A stretch of DNA of 64,000 nt, taken from NCBI GenBank assembly GCA_018269055.1, contig JAFDVI010000023.1, positions 46,261-110,260 of the forward strand, written 5' to 3'. Of this stretch, positions 9,434-18,292 are shown one piece after another. The stretch is from Acidobacteriota bacterium (lineage in GTDB: Bacteria > Acidobacteriota > Blastocatellia > RBC074). The notes beneath the pieces were generated by a model. That model ran no database searches and was not told where the DNA came from. It was given only the letters and a program-made list of their open reading frames with translations. Each line of letters opens with the position of its first letter. Position 1 is the stretch's first letter. A program made the translations under genes and the position numbers.

Positions 9434-12400
9434 TCAGGACAGATTGCTGCCGTTTTGAGATTTCGCTTTGCCGTTTTCGGATTTTAAGTTGACGGGAATG
9501 CGGGCTGTAATGGTTGTACCCTGTCCGGGTTTGCCGGTAACGCTGACTTCGCCGCCGAAGATGTAAGCTCTTTCGCGCATGCCAAGTAAACCGATCGAAT
9601 GAGGGTCTTTGATTTCTTTTTCCGTGATGCCTCTGCCGTTGTCGTGAACTTGCAACACGAGCGTGCCGCTTTGCCAGTTCAAACTGATTTTGACTTTGGT
9701 GGCTTCCGAATGGCGTGCGACGTTGGTCAGTGATTCCTGGAAAATGCGGAACAAGGCGGTTTCGCATTCCAGGCCGATTAATTGCTGCGGGATGGGCTCA
9801 ACAAATTCACATTTGATCCCCGTCCGATTGCTGAACTCTTCCGCCTGCCATTCAATAGCCGCGGTCAATCCCAACGTATCCAACACACCGGGTCTGAACT
9901 GGGTGGCGACTCGGCGCATGGCGCGGATGGTTTCATCCACCAGTTCCAGGATCGAAACCATTTTTTCGCGCAACTTGGCGTTTTGCGCGTCTTGAGGTAG
10001 ATGCTTTTCAAACCATTTCAAGTCAATCTTCAACCCGGTCAGCAATTGCCCCAACTCGTCGTGGATTTCGCGGGCGATGAAGGCGCGCTCTTCTTCACGC
10101 GCCTGTTGCAATCGGGCTGCCAGTTCCCGCAATTGCTCGCGTGAGGCTTTCAGCACTTCTTCGGCGCGTTTGCGGTATGTGATGTCAGTGAATGTCACCA
10201 CAAAGCGATCTCCGGCTGGGGCCACGCGAACTTCCACGTCAATCTCCGAGCCATCTTTGCGTCGAATATGCCATTCGCGCGGAAGCGTCCGTAGATCAGA
10301 ATCGGAATTTGCTTCCGTCGCTTTGTTCCAGCTTACACGCGCCTTATGGCGCAACGCGGGATCAGGATAGATTTGCTCAAACCACCTGTCGAAATCTGCG
10401 ACGTCTTCAACCGTATACCCTAACTCTTTAACGAATTGATTGTTGAGCAGCTTGACGGAATTGTTGGTATCAACCACGCCGACGGAAACCGGCAATGCCA
10501 GCGTGATCTTGCTTAACAATTTTTCGTTCAGCCGCGAAACGCGTATACGATACGCTGCATAAAGCAACAATCCGCAAACCAACACACTGACCAAATAAAA
10601 CCAGGTGTGTTGATAAAATCGCCATTTTATGTGAATTGGAATTGCTGTTTTAGGCTCACTCCATTGCCCGGCAGAGTTGGCGACAGAAACCCGGAATAGG
10701 TAATCACCCGGGGGCAGGTTGTTGTAATACGCAACGCGTCTGCCGCCGACATCAATCCAGTCATTGTCCCAGTTTTCCAGCATATATTTGAATTGAACTT
10801 TGGTTGGTGCAAGCAAACTGAGCCCGCTATAGTGAATTTCCAGATTTTGTAATCCGGGGCCAATTTGAATTTCCGAGTCCAAAGGAACTGACACTCTGTC
10901 GGCGACGACCTCCTGAATAGCTGCCTGTAAAAGAAACGCTTCATCCGGAATTTCGCGAGGATCAAATGTCACAAGGCCGCGGATGGTCGTAATCAAAATC
11001 CGTCCATCCCGTGTTTTCCAGGAAGACGGTTGAGAACCACCGTTACATTCTTCGCTTCGCATACCGTCGGATAATCCATATCGAATGGGAGAGAGTTGTT
11101 TGATCCTTCCTTGATCCAGATCGTCGAACTGGTGCTTGTCCAGGCGAAATATGCCGTGATTTGAGGTCAGCCAAAAATTGCCCAGGCCGTCTTCGATGGT
11201 GTCGAATACCTGATTTTCAAGTAGCCCTTGCGCGATGGAATAGTTGGTGAATGTTCCATCGGGGCGCAATCGGCTCAGTCCATTCTGATACGTTCCGATC
11301 CAGATGTCTCCGATCGCGTCTTCGTAAATGCAGGTTGTTTGGTCGGTCGGCAATCCCGGAACAAAAGAGTAATTTTTGATGGCTCCGTCTTTGATGCGAA
11401 ATACGCCGCCCGGCATACCAACAAACCACACGCTGTTATCGCGTGAAATCAACAAATCTCCGATCAGGCTGTCTCCCAAACCTTTGCTGTTCCAGGAGTT
11501 GTCAAACTTCCCATGTTGGAATCGGCTGACGCCCTTGTAAGTTCCAATCCATAAACTTCCGTCACTGGATTCGGCAATGGCGGTGACTTGATCGCTGGCC
11601 AGCCCTTGTTTGGTGGTGTAGCAATTGAACTTGCCATTCACAAACTGACATAAGCCTCCGCCAGTGCCGACCCAGATTTTGCCGTCCTTGGTTTCGTACA
11701 ATGACAGGACTTCGCTATCAGGCAAGCCATCCTTTTTTGTCCAGGATTGGACCTTCCCATTCTTCATTCTAGCCAGACCGCCGCCTTCGCCTAATCCCAA
11801 CCAAATGCTGTCATCACTTGCTTCCAAAACGCACCAAATATCATCTCTGGGAATTCCTTCCGATTCGCCATATACAATGAACTTGGGGGTGCGCATTTTG
11901 AACAATCCATTGCCATTCGTGCCAATCCAGAGAATGCCTTCGTAATCAATCAGCAGGCAATGGATTCTGTCGTTGAGTGTTTTTATCGTGTTCGAAAAAT
12001 TGATTAATTGTTTGCCGACCAGGCAAACCAAACCAGTCCCAGTGCCGAGCCATAATTTTCCTTCCTGATCTTCGGCGATGGAAAAGATGCTGTTATCGGA
12101 TAGGCCCGGAATTTTGACGCGCGCTACTTTCCCATCTTGATACTTATTCAATCCGCCCTGTTCCGTGCTGATCCACAAAGTGCCGTCATGGCTTTCGAAC
12201 AATTGTGTGATTTTGTTGTTGCTGAGGCCGGAATCTTCAGTGAAGGTTTGATATTTGCCGTCTTTGATTTGTGTCAGACCTTTTTCCGTGCCGGCCCAGA
12301 TGCCGCCTTTTCGGGTAATGAAAATGCTACGAATGTCGTCGTCAACCAAACCATCTTTTGTTGTGATGATGGTAAAACGACCTTGCCTCAGCTTGGCCAA

Positions 12401-12943
12401 GCCTTTCCGGGTGCCGATCCAGATCGCCCCTTCAGTATCTTCAGCGATGGCTGAGATGTAAGTGTCAGGCAAACCGGATTCAAGCGTGTACGCAGTGAAG
12501 CGCTCGTTTTTAATTTGGTTCAGCCCGTTTCTGGTTCCAACCCAGAGGCTGCCATCGCTGGCGGCAAAGATGGTGTTTGTAAAAATGCTTTGATTGGCCC
12601 AACCGGGATGATCCTTGTAATTTTTGAAAGCAATGCCATCAAATCGTGTAACGCCTTCCTGAGTCCCAATCCAAAGATAACCGTCTTTTGTCCGCGCCAG
12701 TTGAACGACGGAATTTTGGGGTAACCCTTGTTCGGATTCCCAATGATCCAGCATGACACGGAGTTGGTTAAACGTTTGTGAATCAGGAGTGGAGGTTGTC
12801 GAAATTGTTGTTGGGGCGGGAGGAGTCGGTTGTGAAACAGACTGACTGTATGGTGCTGTTAGTCCAGGCGAACCAGACAAAATCGCCAACAGAAAAAAAA
12901 TAATAATGAGTATGATCTGGGGCTTTGTTTTCAAAAAAGCCAT
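9434..12943 (-). CDS. Two-component regulator propeller sensor histidine kinase (Reg_prop-Y_Y_Y-PAS-HisKA_3-HATPase)
   Basis: 1169 residues from the ATG at 12943; an earlier TTG at 12976 is a weaker choice. Order: signal/anchor (IILIIIFFLLAILSG); about a dozen propeller repeats of the form 'GLPxxxVxxIxEDxxGxLWIGTxxGL' forming two seven-bladed periplasmic propellers; a Y_Y_Y domain (YMLENWDNDWIDVGGRR, NLPPGDYLFRV); one membrane segment (FYLVSVLVCGLLLYAAY); a PAS domain; then HisKA_3 with the phospho-acceptor His near residue 961 (AREIHDELGQLL) and an HATPase (HDNGRGI, GLLGMRERA). The architecture resembles polysaccharide-sensing kinases, so a glycan ligand is plausible. No NarL-type response regulator lies nearby, so it is an orphan here. 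Its last residues are encoded by a heptamer repeat. Confidence 0.92.
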   Translation of the reverse strand: MAFLKTKPQIILIIIFFLLAILSGSPGLTAPYSQSVSQPTPPAPTTISTTSTPDSQTFNQLRVMLDHWESEQGLPQNSVVQLARTKDGYLWIGTQEGVTRFDGIAFKNYKDHPGWANQSIFTNTIFAASDGSLWVGTRNGLNQIKNERFTAYTLESGLPDTYISAIAEDTEGAIWIGTRKGLAKLRQGRFTIITTKDGLVDDDIRSIFITRKGGIWAGTEKGLTQIKDGKYQTFTEDSGLSNNKITQLFESHDGTLWISTEQGGLNKYQDGKVARVKIPGLSDNSIFSIAEDQEGKLWLGTGTGLVCLVGKQLINFSNTIKTLNDRIHCLLIDYEGILWIGTNGNGLFKMRTPKFIVYGESEGIPRDDIWCVLEASDDSIWLGLGEGGGLARMKNGKVQSWTKKDGLPDSEVLSLYETKDGKIWVGTGGGLCQFVNGKFNCYTTKQGLASDQVTAIAESSDGSLWIGTYKGVSRFQHGKFDNSWNSKGLGDSLIGDLLISRDNSVWFVGMPGGVFRIKDGAIKNYSFVPGLPTDQTTCIYEDAIGDIWIGTYQNGLSRLRPDGTFTNYSIAQGLLENQVFDTIEDGLGNFWLTSNHGIFRLDKHQFDDLDQGRIKQLSPIRYGLSDGMRSEECNGGSQPSSWKTRDGRILITTIRGLVTFDPREIPDEAFLLQAAIQEVVADRVSVPLDSEIQIGPGLQNLEIHYSGLSLLAPTKVQFKYMLENWDNDWIDVGGRRVAYYNNLPPGDYLFRVSVANSAGQWSEPKTAIPIHIKWRFYQHTWFYLVSVLVCGLLLYAAYRIRVSRLNEKLLSKITLALPVSVGVVDTNNSVKLLNNQFVKELGYTVEDVADFDRWFEQIYPDPALRHKARVSWNKATEANSDSDLRTLPREWHIRRKDGSEIDVEVRVAPAGDRFVVTFTDITYRKRAEEVLKASREQLRELAARLQQAREEERAFIAREIHDELGQLLTGLKIDLKWFEKHLPQDAQNAKLREKMVSILELVDETIRAMRRVATQFRPGVLDTLGLTAAIEWQAEEFSNRTGIKCEFVEPIPQQLIGLECETALFRIFQESLTNVARHSEATKVKISLNWQSGTLVLQVHDNGRGITEKEIKDPHSIGLLGMRERAYIFGGEVSVTGKPGQGTTITARIPVNLKSENGKAKSQNGSNLS
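9449..9485. repeat. Heptamer-phased repeat forming the C-terminal tail of the sensor kinase
   Basis: Read in sevens the plus strand gives GCCGTTT, TGAGATT, TCGCTTT, GCCGTTT, TCGGATT. The unit GCCGTTTT..GATTT recurs exactly 21 bases (3 x 7) apart. On the minus strand it encodes the polar tail KSENGKAKSQNGSNLS beyond the HATPase domain. Confidence 0.65.
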
Positions 12944-13478
12944 ATTGCGAATTCCGGCTATCGTTTGTTTTGCCAATTACTCAATCTCAAACATAAACAT
13001 ATTTGAGGGCATTACCAGACTAGCCGTCTTCCTGACCTTCCTACACTTCACCTCAGAAACTGCGATTGCTCCTACGGCTGTATGTGCAAAATTACCATTA
13101 ACAACCGGAACTGGCCAGAAAAACTGCACGAATTCGTTACTTTTCCCCCTTCAAATCTTTTTGAAGATTCTTTCAACGAAATTTCAAGCGCACTTTAAGA
13201 CTTGGTGGGCGCGTTCCCCTTATTTTCCCCCGCGTCAGAAGCTGAATGGCAAGGCGCACGTTTTTCGAGCGACGTGCAATCAAGCGTAGAAGCGCTCCCG
13301 GCGGCTTCATCGCCTCATTGCAAATCCCGATTGCCACGTGCGGTAAGGGAAACATGCGCTTTGCAATCAGCACAGTCAGAAAAGCCGCGTTCACGCTCGA
13401 AATCACAGGAAGGAACGGAAGCGAAGAGGAAATCGCTTGCAATAAATCCGATCTGCGCCAGGGAAATGCTGTAGCAGG
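12944..13478. other. Intergenic stretch, no gene supported
   Basis: About 530 bases between the sensor-kinase start and the TIGR03437 remnant. It should hold the kinase promoter, but I see no convincing -35/-10 pair. Open frames on both strands are short, lack ribosome sites and match no family I know. A minus-strand frame between about 13173 and 13445 has a basic C-terminus but no recognisable domain. Confidence 0.4.
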
Positions 13479-13781
13479 TTGGACAACCCACAATGTTTTT
13501 TCCAAAGGATCGTCACCGTTCGCGACAGCGCAGGCATTGACCGACCGGCTCCGCTCTTTTTCGTTTCGGCGGAGCAAATCAATTACCAATTGCCCAGCGG
13601 TACGGCTCCGGGCGACGCAACGGTCATCGTCAGCAGCGGCGATGGTCGTCGTTCAACCGGTCGAGCGCATTTTGAAACTGTTGCTCCGGGATTGTTTACC
13701 GCAAACTCTTCGGGCGAAGGCGTTGCGGCGGCGGTTGTATTGCGCATCAAGGCGAATGGCGACCGAATCAACGTCAAATAA
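13479..13781 (+). pseudogene. Remnant of a TIGR03437 (Solibacter-type) secreted-protein C-terminal domain
   Basis: The frame encodes [37 protein letters not shown] and [19 protein letters not shown], the signature succession of the TIGR03437 C-terminal domain that is abundant in Solibacter-like Acidobacteria (usually 'PLFFVSPGQINYQVP...APGLFTA...GVAAA'). The domain is normally about 200 residues and ends a large secreted protein. Here only its first ~85 residues survive; the rest of the domain is missing and no start, leader or N-terminal part is present. I therefore call it a decayed 3' fragment. It is useful as a taxonomic pointer. Confidence 0.65.
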
Positions 13782-13914
13782 TCCTTGGATCTGAACAGGC
13801 GTTGCTTCAAGCTTATAGCCAGAATGCCGTCGTTGATGGCATTCTGGCGCTGGCGTTTCGATCGTATGTCTTCGAAAAATTTGTTTCGATTTGCCAAATT
13901 TGATTGGAGGATCA

Positions 13915-15471
13915 ATGTACGATTATGTGGTCGTTGGCGCAGGCGCAGCCGGTTGCGTATTGGCGAATCGGTTGACGGAAGACGCTGCTGTCAAGGTCTT
14001 GCTGCTGGAAGCGGGTGGCCCCGACAAAAAGCAGGAAATCCAGATTCCCGCCGCATTCAACAAACTTTTCAAATCTGAATGCGACTGGGCTTACTTCACC
14101 GAGCCGCTGGAGCATATGAACAATCGTAGGATGTATTGGCCACGCGGCAAAGTGCTGGGCGGTTCAACTTCGATCAACGCGATGGTGTACAGCCGCGCCA
14201 ATCCTGCCGACCACGACGCCTGGGGCATTTCCGGTTGGAGTTACGCAGACATCCTGCCGTATTACAAAAAATCCGAAAACAACGAGCGCGGAGCCGATGA
14301 GTTTCACGGCGTAGGCGGCGAACTGAACGTCGCCGATCAACGCTGTGTTAATCCGCTGACCCATTTGTTTTTGGATGCCGCGCAAGATTGCGGATTGAAA
14401 CGCAACGATGATTTGAACGGCGCTTCGCAGGAAGGCGTAGGTTTGTTGCAAGTCACGCAAAAAGGCGGCAAACGGCACAGCGTCGCCGCTGCATTTTTGA
14501 AACCGGCGATGGCTCGCTCGAACCTGACCGTGAAAACCCGGGCGCACGTAACGCGGTTGTTGTTCGATGGAACCAAAGCCGTTGGCTTGGAGTTTTCCCA
14601 GAACGGCAGGATCGAAACTGCGCGCGCCAATCGCGAAGTCATTTTGTCCGGCGGTGCGATCAATTCGCCGCAAACCTTGATGCTTTCCGGCATCGGCTCT
14701 GCGGAGCATTTGCGCGCGCTGGATATTCCAGTCGTCGCCGACCTGCCCGGCGTTGGCCAAAATCTATTCGACCATTTGCTGATTGGCGTTGAGTATCAAT
14801 GCAACGAACCTATTGGTTTACACAAAGCCGACAATTTCAAAAACATCCTGCGTTATTTGCTATTCAAACAAGGGCCGCTGACTTCCAACGTCGCCGAAGC
14901 TGCAGCATTTTTGAGCAACAATGGCTCCGCCATTCCGAATATCGAACTGGTGTTCGCGCCTGTGTTTTATATGGACAACGGATTTGCCAATCCGGATTTG
15001 CACGGATTTTCCATTGGCGTGGCGCTGCAAAAACCGGAAAGCAGTGGTCACATTCGCTTGAAGTCCAATGACCCGCTGGCGGCTCCGGCGATTCAGCCAA
15101 ACTACCTTGCTTCGGAAAAAGACATGGCTGCCTGTGTCGAAGCCGTCAAATTGTCTCGTGAAATTTTGAACTCCCGGCAATTCAACCGGGTTCGCGGCAA
15201 AGAATGGTGGCCCGGGGAGGCCGCAAAAACCGACAGCGATTTTGCCGCGCATATTCGCCAAACTGCTGACACGATTTATCACCCGGTTGGAACTTGCAAA
15301 ATGGGAAACGATGCTTTGTCCGTCGTTGATGCTCAATTGCGCGTTCGCGGCGTCAAAGGATTGCGCGTGGTGGATGCTTCGGTCATCCCGCTTCAACTTA
15401 CCTGCCACACACAGGCACCGACCTTGGCTATTGCCGAAAAAGCCGCCGACCTGATCAAACAGGCAGCCTGA
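13915..15471 (+). CDS. GMC family FAD-dependent oxidoreductase (choline/alcohol dehydrogenase-like)
   Basis: 518 residues from the ATG at 13915, five bases after GGAGG. The N-terminal Rossmann motif is VVVGAGAAGCVLANRL and the GMC signature PRGKVLGGSTSINAMVY follows near residue 80. ILSGGAINSPQTLMLSGIG is GMC signature 2. In the C-terminal block, IYHPVGTCKMG contains the conserved active-site His, and LRVVDASVIPLQ...HTQAPTLAIAEKAADLI closes the FAD domain. The position that is Asn or His in characterised members appears to be Gln (HTQAPT), which is unusual. No signal peptide, so probably cytoplasmic. The substrate is likely an alcohol or sugar. It stands alone and is followed by a strong terminator. 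Confidence 0.9.
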   Translation: MYDYVVVGAGAAGCVLANRLTEDAAVKVLLLEAGGPDKKQEIQIPAAFNKLFKSECDWAYFTEPLEHMNNRRMYWPRGKVLGGSTSINAMVYSRANPADHDAWGISGWSYADILPYYKKSENNERGADEFHGVGGELNVADQRCVNPLTHLFLDAAQDCGLKRNDDLNGASQEGVGLLQVTQKGGKRHSVAAAFLKPAMARSNLTVKTRAHVTRLLFDGTKAVGLEFSQNGRIETARANREVILSGGAINSPQTLMLSGIGSAEHLRALDIPVVADLPGVGQNLFDHLLIGVEYQCNEPIGLHKADNFKNILRYLLFKQGPLTSNVAEAAAFLSNNGSAIPNIELVFAPVFYMDNGFANPDLHGFSIGVALQKPESSGHIRLKSNDPLAAPAIQPNYLASEKDMAACVEAVKLSREILNSRQFNRVRGKEWWPGEAAKTDSDFAAHIRQTADTIYHPVGTCKMGNDALSVVDAQLRVRGVKGLRVVDASVIPLQLTCHTQAPTLAIAEKAADLIKQAA

Positions 15472-15542
15472 GAAGCCTGATTTCTTGACAGCCCGGATTT
15501 CAGCCCCTACCATCTCGCTTCGTTCGCACTGAGTTTTCCATA

Positions 15543-15575
15543 AAGCCCCGCGAGCGGTTTTCTCTCGCGGGGCTT
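15543..15575 (+). terminator. Strong hairpin terminator after the GMC oxidoreductase
   Basis: A perfect 12-base-pair stem (AAGCCCCGCGAG pairing with CTCGCGGGGCTT) around a nine-base loop containing TTTT, with a short T-rich stretch (CATTTTTGC) downstream. It separates the oxidoreductase from asd. Confidence 0.85.
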
Positions 15576-15639
15576 GTGCATTTTTGCGGCCTCAAGCGTC
15601 GGACGAAAATCAAAACAACATTGAGAAGGTATCACGATC

Positions 15640-16707
15640 ATGACAGCAAAAAGACGTGTAGGCATTTTGGGCGCGACCGGAACGGTCGGCCAACGATTGA
15701 TTCACATGCTGCGCAATCACCCGTATTTCGAGGTGACTGCCGTAGCCGCTTCCGACCGTTCGGAAGGAAAACGTTTTGCGGATGCATGTAATTGGAAATT
15801 GCCATTTGAAATGCCAGAGGCTGTCAAAAATTTGACGCTGTATCCATCCAAAGTTGAAGCGGGTAGGCCGCGCATTGATTGCGACATTATCATTGCCAGT
15901 TTGCCCGGCGACATTGCGCTGGAATCCGAAGGTTCTTTCGCCGCCGCTGGCATTCCGGTCATCAGCAACTCATCGGCGTTTCGCATGCACGAAGATGTTC
16001 CCCTGGTTGTGCCGGAAATCAATCCGCACCATTTGGACATCATTCCACAGCAAAAGAAAAACCGTGGCTACGACAAAGGCTACCTTGTCACCAATCCGAA
16101 CTGCACGACGATTGGCTTGGTGATGGCGCTCGCGCCCTTGCAGCAGCGCTTCGGCCTGGAAGCCGTGATGATGACTTCGATGCAGGCAATTTCCGGCGCG
16201 GGTTATCCCGGCGTCGCTTCGATGGACATCATTGACAACGTCATGCCGCACAGCAGCGAGGAGGAGGAGAAGGTTGAATCCGAGCCGCAGAAAATCATGG
16301 GACGATTCACTGGTTCGACCCTGGAAGCGGCTTCGTTCAAGGTCAGCGCGCAATGCAATCGCGTGCCGGTGCAGGACGGCCATTACGAGTCAGTGCGCGT
16401 CAAACTCGGCAGATCCGCTAACGTCGAAGACCTAAAAGAAGCGTTTGAAAGCTTCACAGGATTGCCACAGGAACTGAAGCTGCCGACGGCTCCTGCGCGC
16501 CCCGTCATCGTACGCAGCGAAAAAGATCGTCCGCAACCGCGGCTGGATCGAGACGCCGAAAATGGAATGGCCACGGTCATCGGGCGCATTTCCAAAGACA
16601 CCATCTTCGATTTCAAGTTTACGCTGATCAGTCACAACACGATTCGCGGCGCGGCGGGCGCGGCGTTGCTGAATGCGGAACTGCTGGTTGCCAAAGGTCT
16701 TCTGTAA
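15640..16707 (+). CDS. asd: Aspartate-semialdehyde dehydrogenase
   Basis: 355 residues; reduces aspartyl-4-phosphate to aspartate-4-semialdehyde with NADPH, the second step toward lysine, threonine and methionine. The Rossmann motif VGILGATGTVGQRL is at the N-terminus, the catalytic Cys in VTNPNCTTIGLVMAL, the conserved AISGAGYPGVAS block follows, and the active-site His lies in CNRVPVQDGHYESV. The two-residue spacing and the EEEEKVESEPQKIMG region are typical of the archaeal/fungal-type branch, not the E. coli type. It precedes lysC (83-base gap) and thrC on the same strand, forming an aspartate-family cluster. A GAAGG lies upstream of the ATG. Confidence 0.95.
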   Translation: MTAKRRVGILGATGTVGQRLIHMLRNHPYFEVTAVAASDRSEGKRFADACNWKLPFEMPEAVKNLTLYPSKVEAGRPRIDCDIIIASLPGDIALESEGSFAAAGIPVISNSSAFRMHEDVPLVVPEINPHHLDIIPQQKKNRGYDKGYLVTNPNCTTIGLVMALAPLQQRFGLEAVMMTSMQAISGAGYPGVASMDIIDNVMPHSSEEEEKVESEPQKIMGRFTGSTLEAASFKVSAQCNRVPVQDGHYESVRVKLGRSANVEDLKEAFESFTGLPQELKLPTAPARPVIVRSEKDRPQPRLDRDAENGMATVIGRISKDTIFDFKFTLISHNTIRGAAGAALLNAELLVAKGLL

Positions 16708-16715
16708 ACGCGTTT

Positions 16716-16776
16716 GTCATTCCGACTTCAGGCGGCTGAATTGCTCAAGCAGTCCAGCCGACGAAGGCGGAACGAC
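16716..16776. repeat. Imperfect inverted repeat between asd and lysC
   Basis: The left arm GTCATTCCGACTTCAGGCGGCTG pairs imperfectly with the right arm CAGCCGACGAAGGCGGAACGAC around about 16 bases. It fills the asd-lysC gap and contributes the G-rich segment ahead of the lysC start. It could be an attenuating hairpin or a dispersed repeat; nothing here decides. Confidence 0.5.
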
Positions 16777-16790
16777 GAACATGAATTCCT

Positions 16791-18203
16791 ATGCTTATCG
16801 TCATGAAATTTGGAGGCACTTCGGTGGGAAGTGCCGAGCGCATTGCGCAGGCTGCCGAGCTTGCCGTCAAAAGCGCGAAAGAAGGTCACAAAGTCGTTGT
16901 CGTCACGTCGGCGATGAGCGGCGTGACGAACAAACTGATTGCGGCGGCGCAAAATGCCGTCAATGGCCAATACCACAAAACCGTCAGCGACGAATTACAT
17001 GAACCGCATCGCCAGGCCGTGCATCAGTTGATGCCGACAGAAGCCGCACGTCGCCGTGAGGCATTGGAATCTTTGCGGCAGCGATTTGAGCGGTTTGAAA
17101 CCTTATGCAAAGGATTGACGATGGTGCGCGAACTGACGCCGCGCACGCTGGACGCGATTTCGGGAATGGGCGAAATACTTTGCGCGCCGATTCTGGCCGG
17201 GGCGATTTGCGAACGTGGCGTAGCTTCGCGCTCGATTGAAGCGACCGAATTGATTGTCACCGATGACCAGTTTGGCCAAGCCGAACCGTTGATGGCCGAA
17301 ACCCGACATCAAACGCGCGACAAGTTGCTGCCGCTGCTGGAAGCGGGCGAGATTCCGGTCGTCACGGGGTTTATCGCCGCAACCAAAGAAGGCGTGCAAA
17401 CAACTTTAGGGCGTGGTGGTTCGGATTACACAGCTTCGATTTTGGGCGCTTCGCTGGATGCGGACGAAGTCTGGATTTGGACGGACGTCAACGGCGTGAT
17501 GACCGCCAATCCGAACGAAGTTCCCGAAGCCCGCACGATGCGCGAAATCAGTTACAGCGAAGCGTCGGAACTGGCGTATTACGGCGCGAAAGTGCTGCAC
17601 CACAAAACCATCCTGCCCGCATTCAAACAAAACATTCCGGTTCTGATTCTCAACAGTTTTGAACCGAACGATCCGGGCACGCGTGTCAGCGTCACTGGCC
17701 ATCCGTCATCGCGAGGGGTGAAAGCCGTGACTTCCATTCGCAATGTCAGTTTGATCGCCATCAGCGGCAAAGGCATGCAGGGCATTCCGGGGATTGCGGC
17801 AAAAACCTTCGCCGCGGTTGCCGCCGAGCGGGCGAACATCCTGATGATTTCGCAAGCGTCATCTGAAAATAACCTGTGTTTCGTGGTGAATTCATCGGAG
17901 GCAGGACGTATTGCCAAAGCCTTGCGCGCTTCGCTGGAACTCGACCTGCTGCAAAATCATATCGAAGACATCACGATTGACGATTCCATCGCCGTGGTTG
18001 CCGCAGTTGGCGACCGCATGCAAGGCGCTCCGGGAATTGCTGGAAAGGTCTTTGGTTCGCTCGGTGCGGCAGGCGTCAATGTCATCGCCATTTCGCAAGG
18101 CTCGTCCGAACGCAACATTTCCTTGATTGTTGGCGAAAAAGACGCTGCCGAAGCCGTGCGCGCCATTCATCGCGCATTCGAACTGGATAAACCTTCTCAA
18201 TAA
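16791..18203 (+). CDS. lysC: Aspartate kinase with tandem ACT domains
   Basis: 470 residues; phosphorylates aspartate, the committed step of the aspartate family. The kinase domain opens with MKFGGTSVGS and contains VVVVTSAMSGVTN, LGRGGSDYTASILG and DVNGVMTANP. The C-terminal ~150 residues carry two ACT units (ISGKGMQGIPGIAAKTFAAV and VGDRMQGAPGIAGKVFGSL), so feedback inhibition by lysine and/or threonine is expected. It is monofunctional: the frame stops after the ACT pair with no homoserine dehydrogenase fused. The start chosen is the ATG at 16791 (MLIVMKFGG); no strong ribosome site is visible. Lies between asd and thrC. Confidence 0.95.
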   Translation: MLIVMKFGGTSVGSAERIAQAAELAVKSAKEGHKVVVVTSAMSGVTNKLIAAAQNAVNGQYHKTVSDELHEPHRQAVHQLMPTEAARRREALESLRQRFERFETLCKGLTMVRELTPRTLDAISGMGEILCAPILAGAICERGVASRSIEATELIVTDDQFGQAEPLMAETRHQTRDKLLPLLEAGEIPVVTGFIAATKEGVQTTLGRGGSDYTASILGASLDADEVWIWTDVNGVMTANPNEVPEARTMREISYSEASELAYYGAKVLHHKTILPAFKQNIPVLILNSFEPNDPGTRVSVTGHPSSRGVKAVTSIRNVSLIAISGKGMQGIPGIAAKTFAAVAAERANILMISQASSENNLCFVVNSSEAGRIAKALRASLELDLLQNHIEDITIDDSIAVVAAVGDRMQGAPGIAGKVFGSLGAAGVNVIAISQGSSERNISLIVGEKDAAEAVRAIHRAFELDKPSQ

Positions 18204-18286
18204 AAATCAAAAGGCAAATATCAAAAGTAAGATCAATGTTCGTTCCCATTGTTGACCTTCGATATTTGCCTTTTGACTTTTGATTT
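18204..18286. repeat. Inverted repeat built of 7-base words between lysC and thrC
   Basis: The left arm reads AAATCAA, AAGGCAA, ATATCAA, AAGTAAG. The right arm, reverse complemented, reads AAATCAA, AAGTCAA, AAGGCAA, ATATCGA. Both arms keep a 7-base register and can fold back on each other. It fills the whole gap between the lysC stop and the thrC start. Confidence 0.85.
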
Positions 18287-18292
18287 ATCGAA

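Noticed and set aside
13173..13589. Minus-strand frame in the 13.2-13.6 kb gap
   Set aside because: Its C-terminal part has a coding-like look, but no family, start or ribosome site could be supported.
13246..13794. 182-codon frame over the TIGR03437 remnant
   Set aside because: It is read in a different frame from the recognisable domain residues and is basic and featureless.
18204..18286. lysC-thrC gap as a CRISPR fragment or riboswitch
   Set aside because: There are no equal spacers or conserved riboswitch boxes; the structure is a degenerate heptamer inverted repeat.
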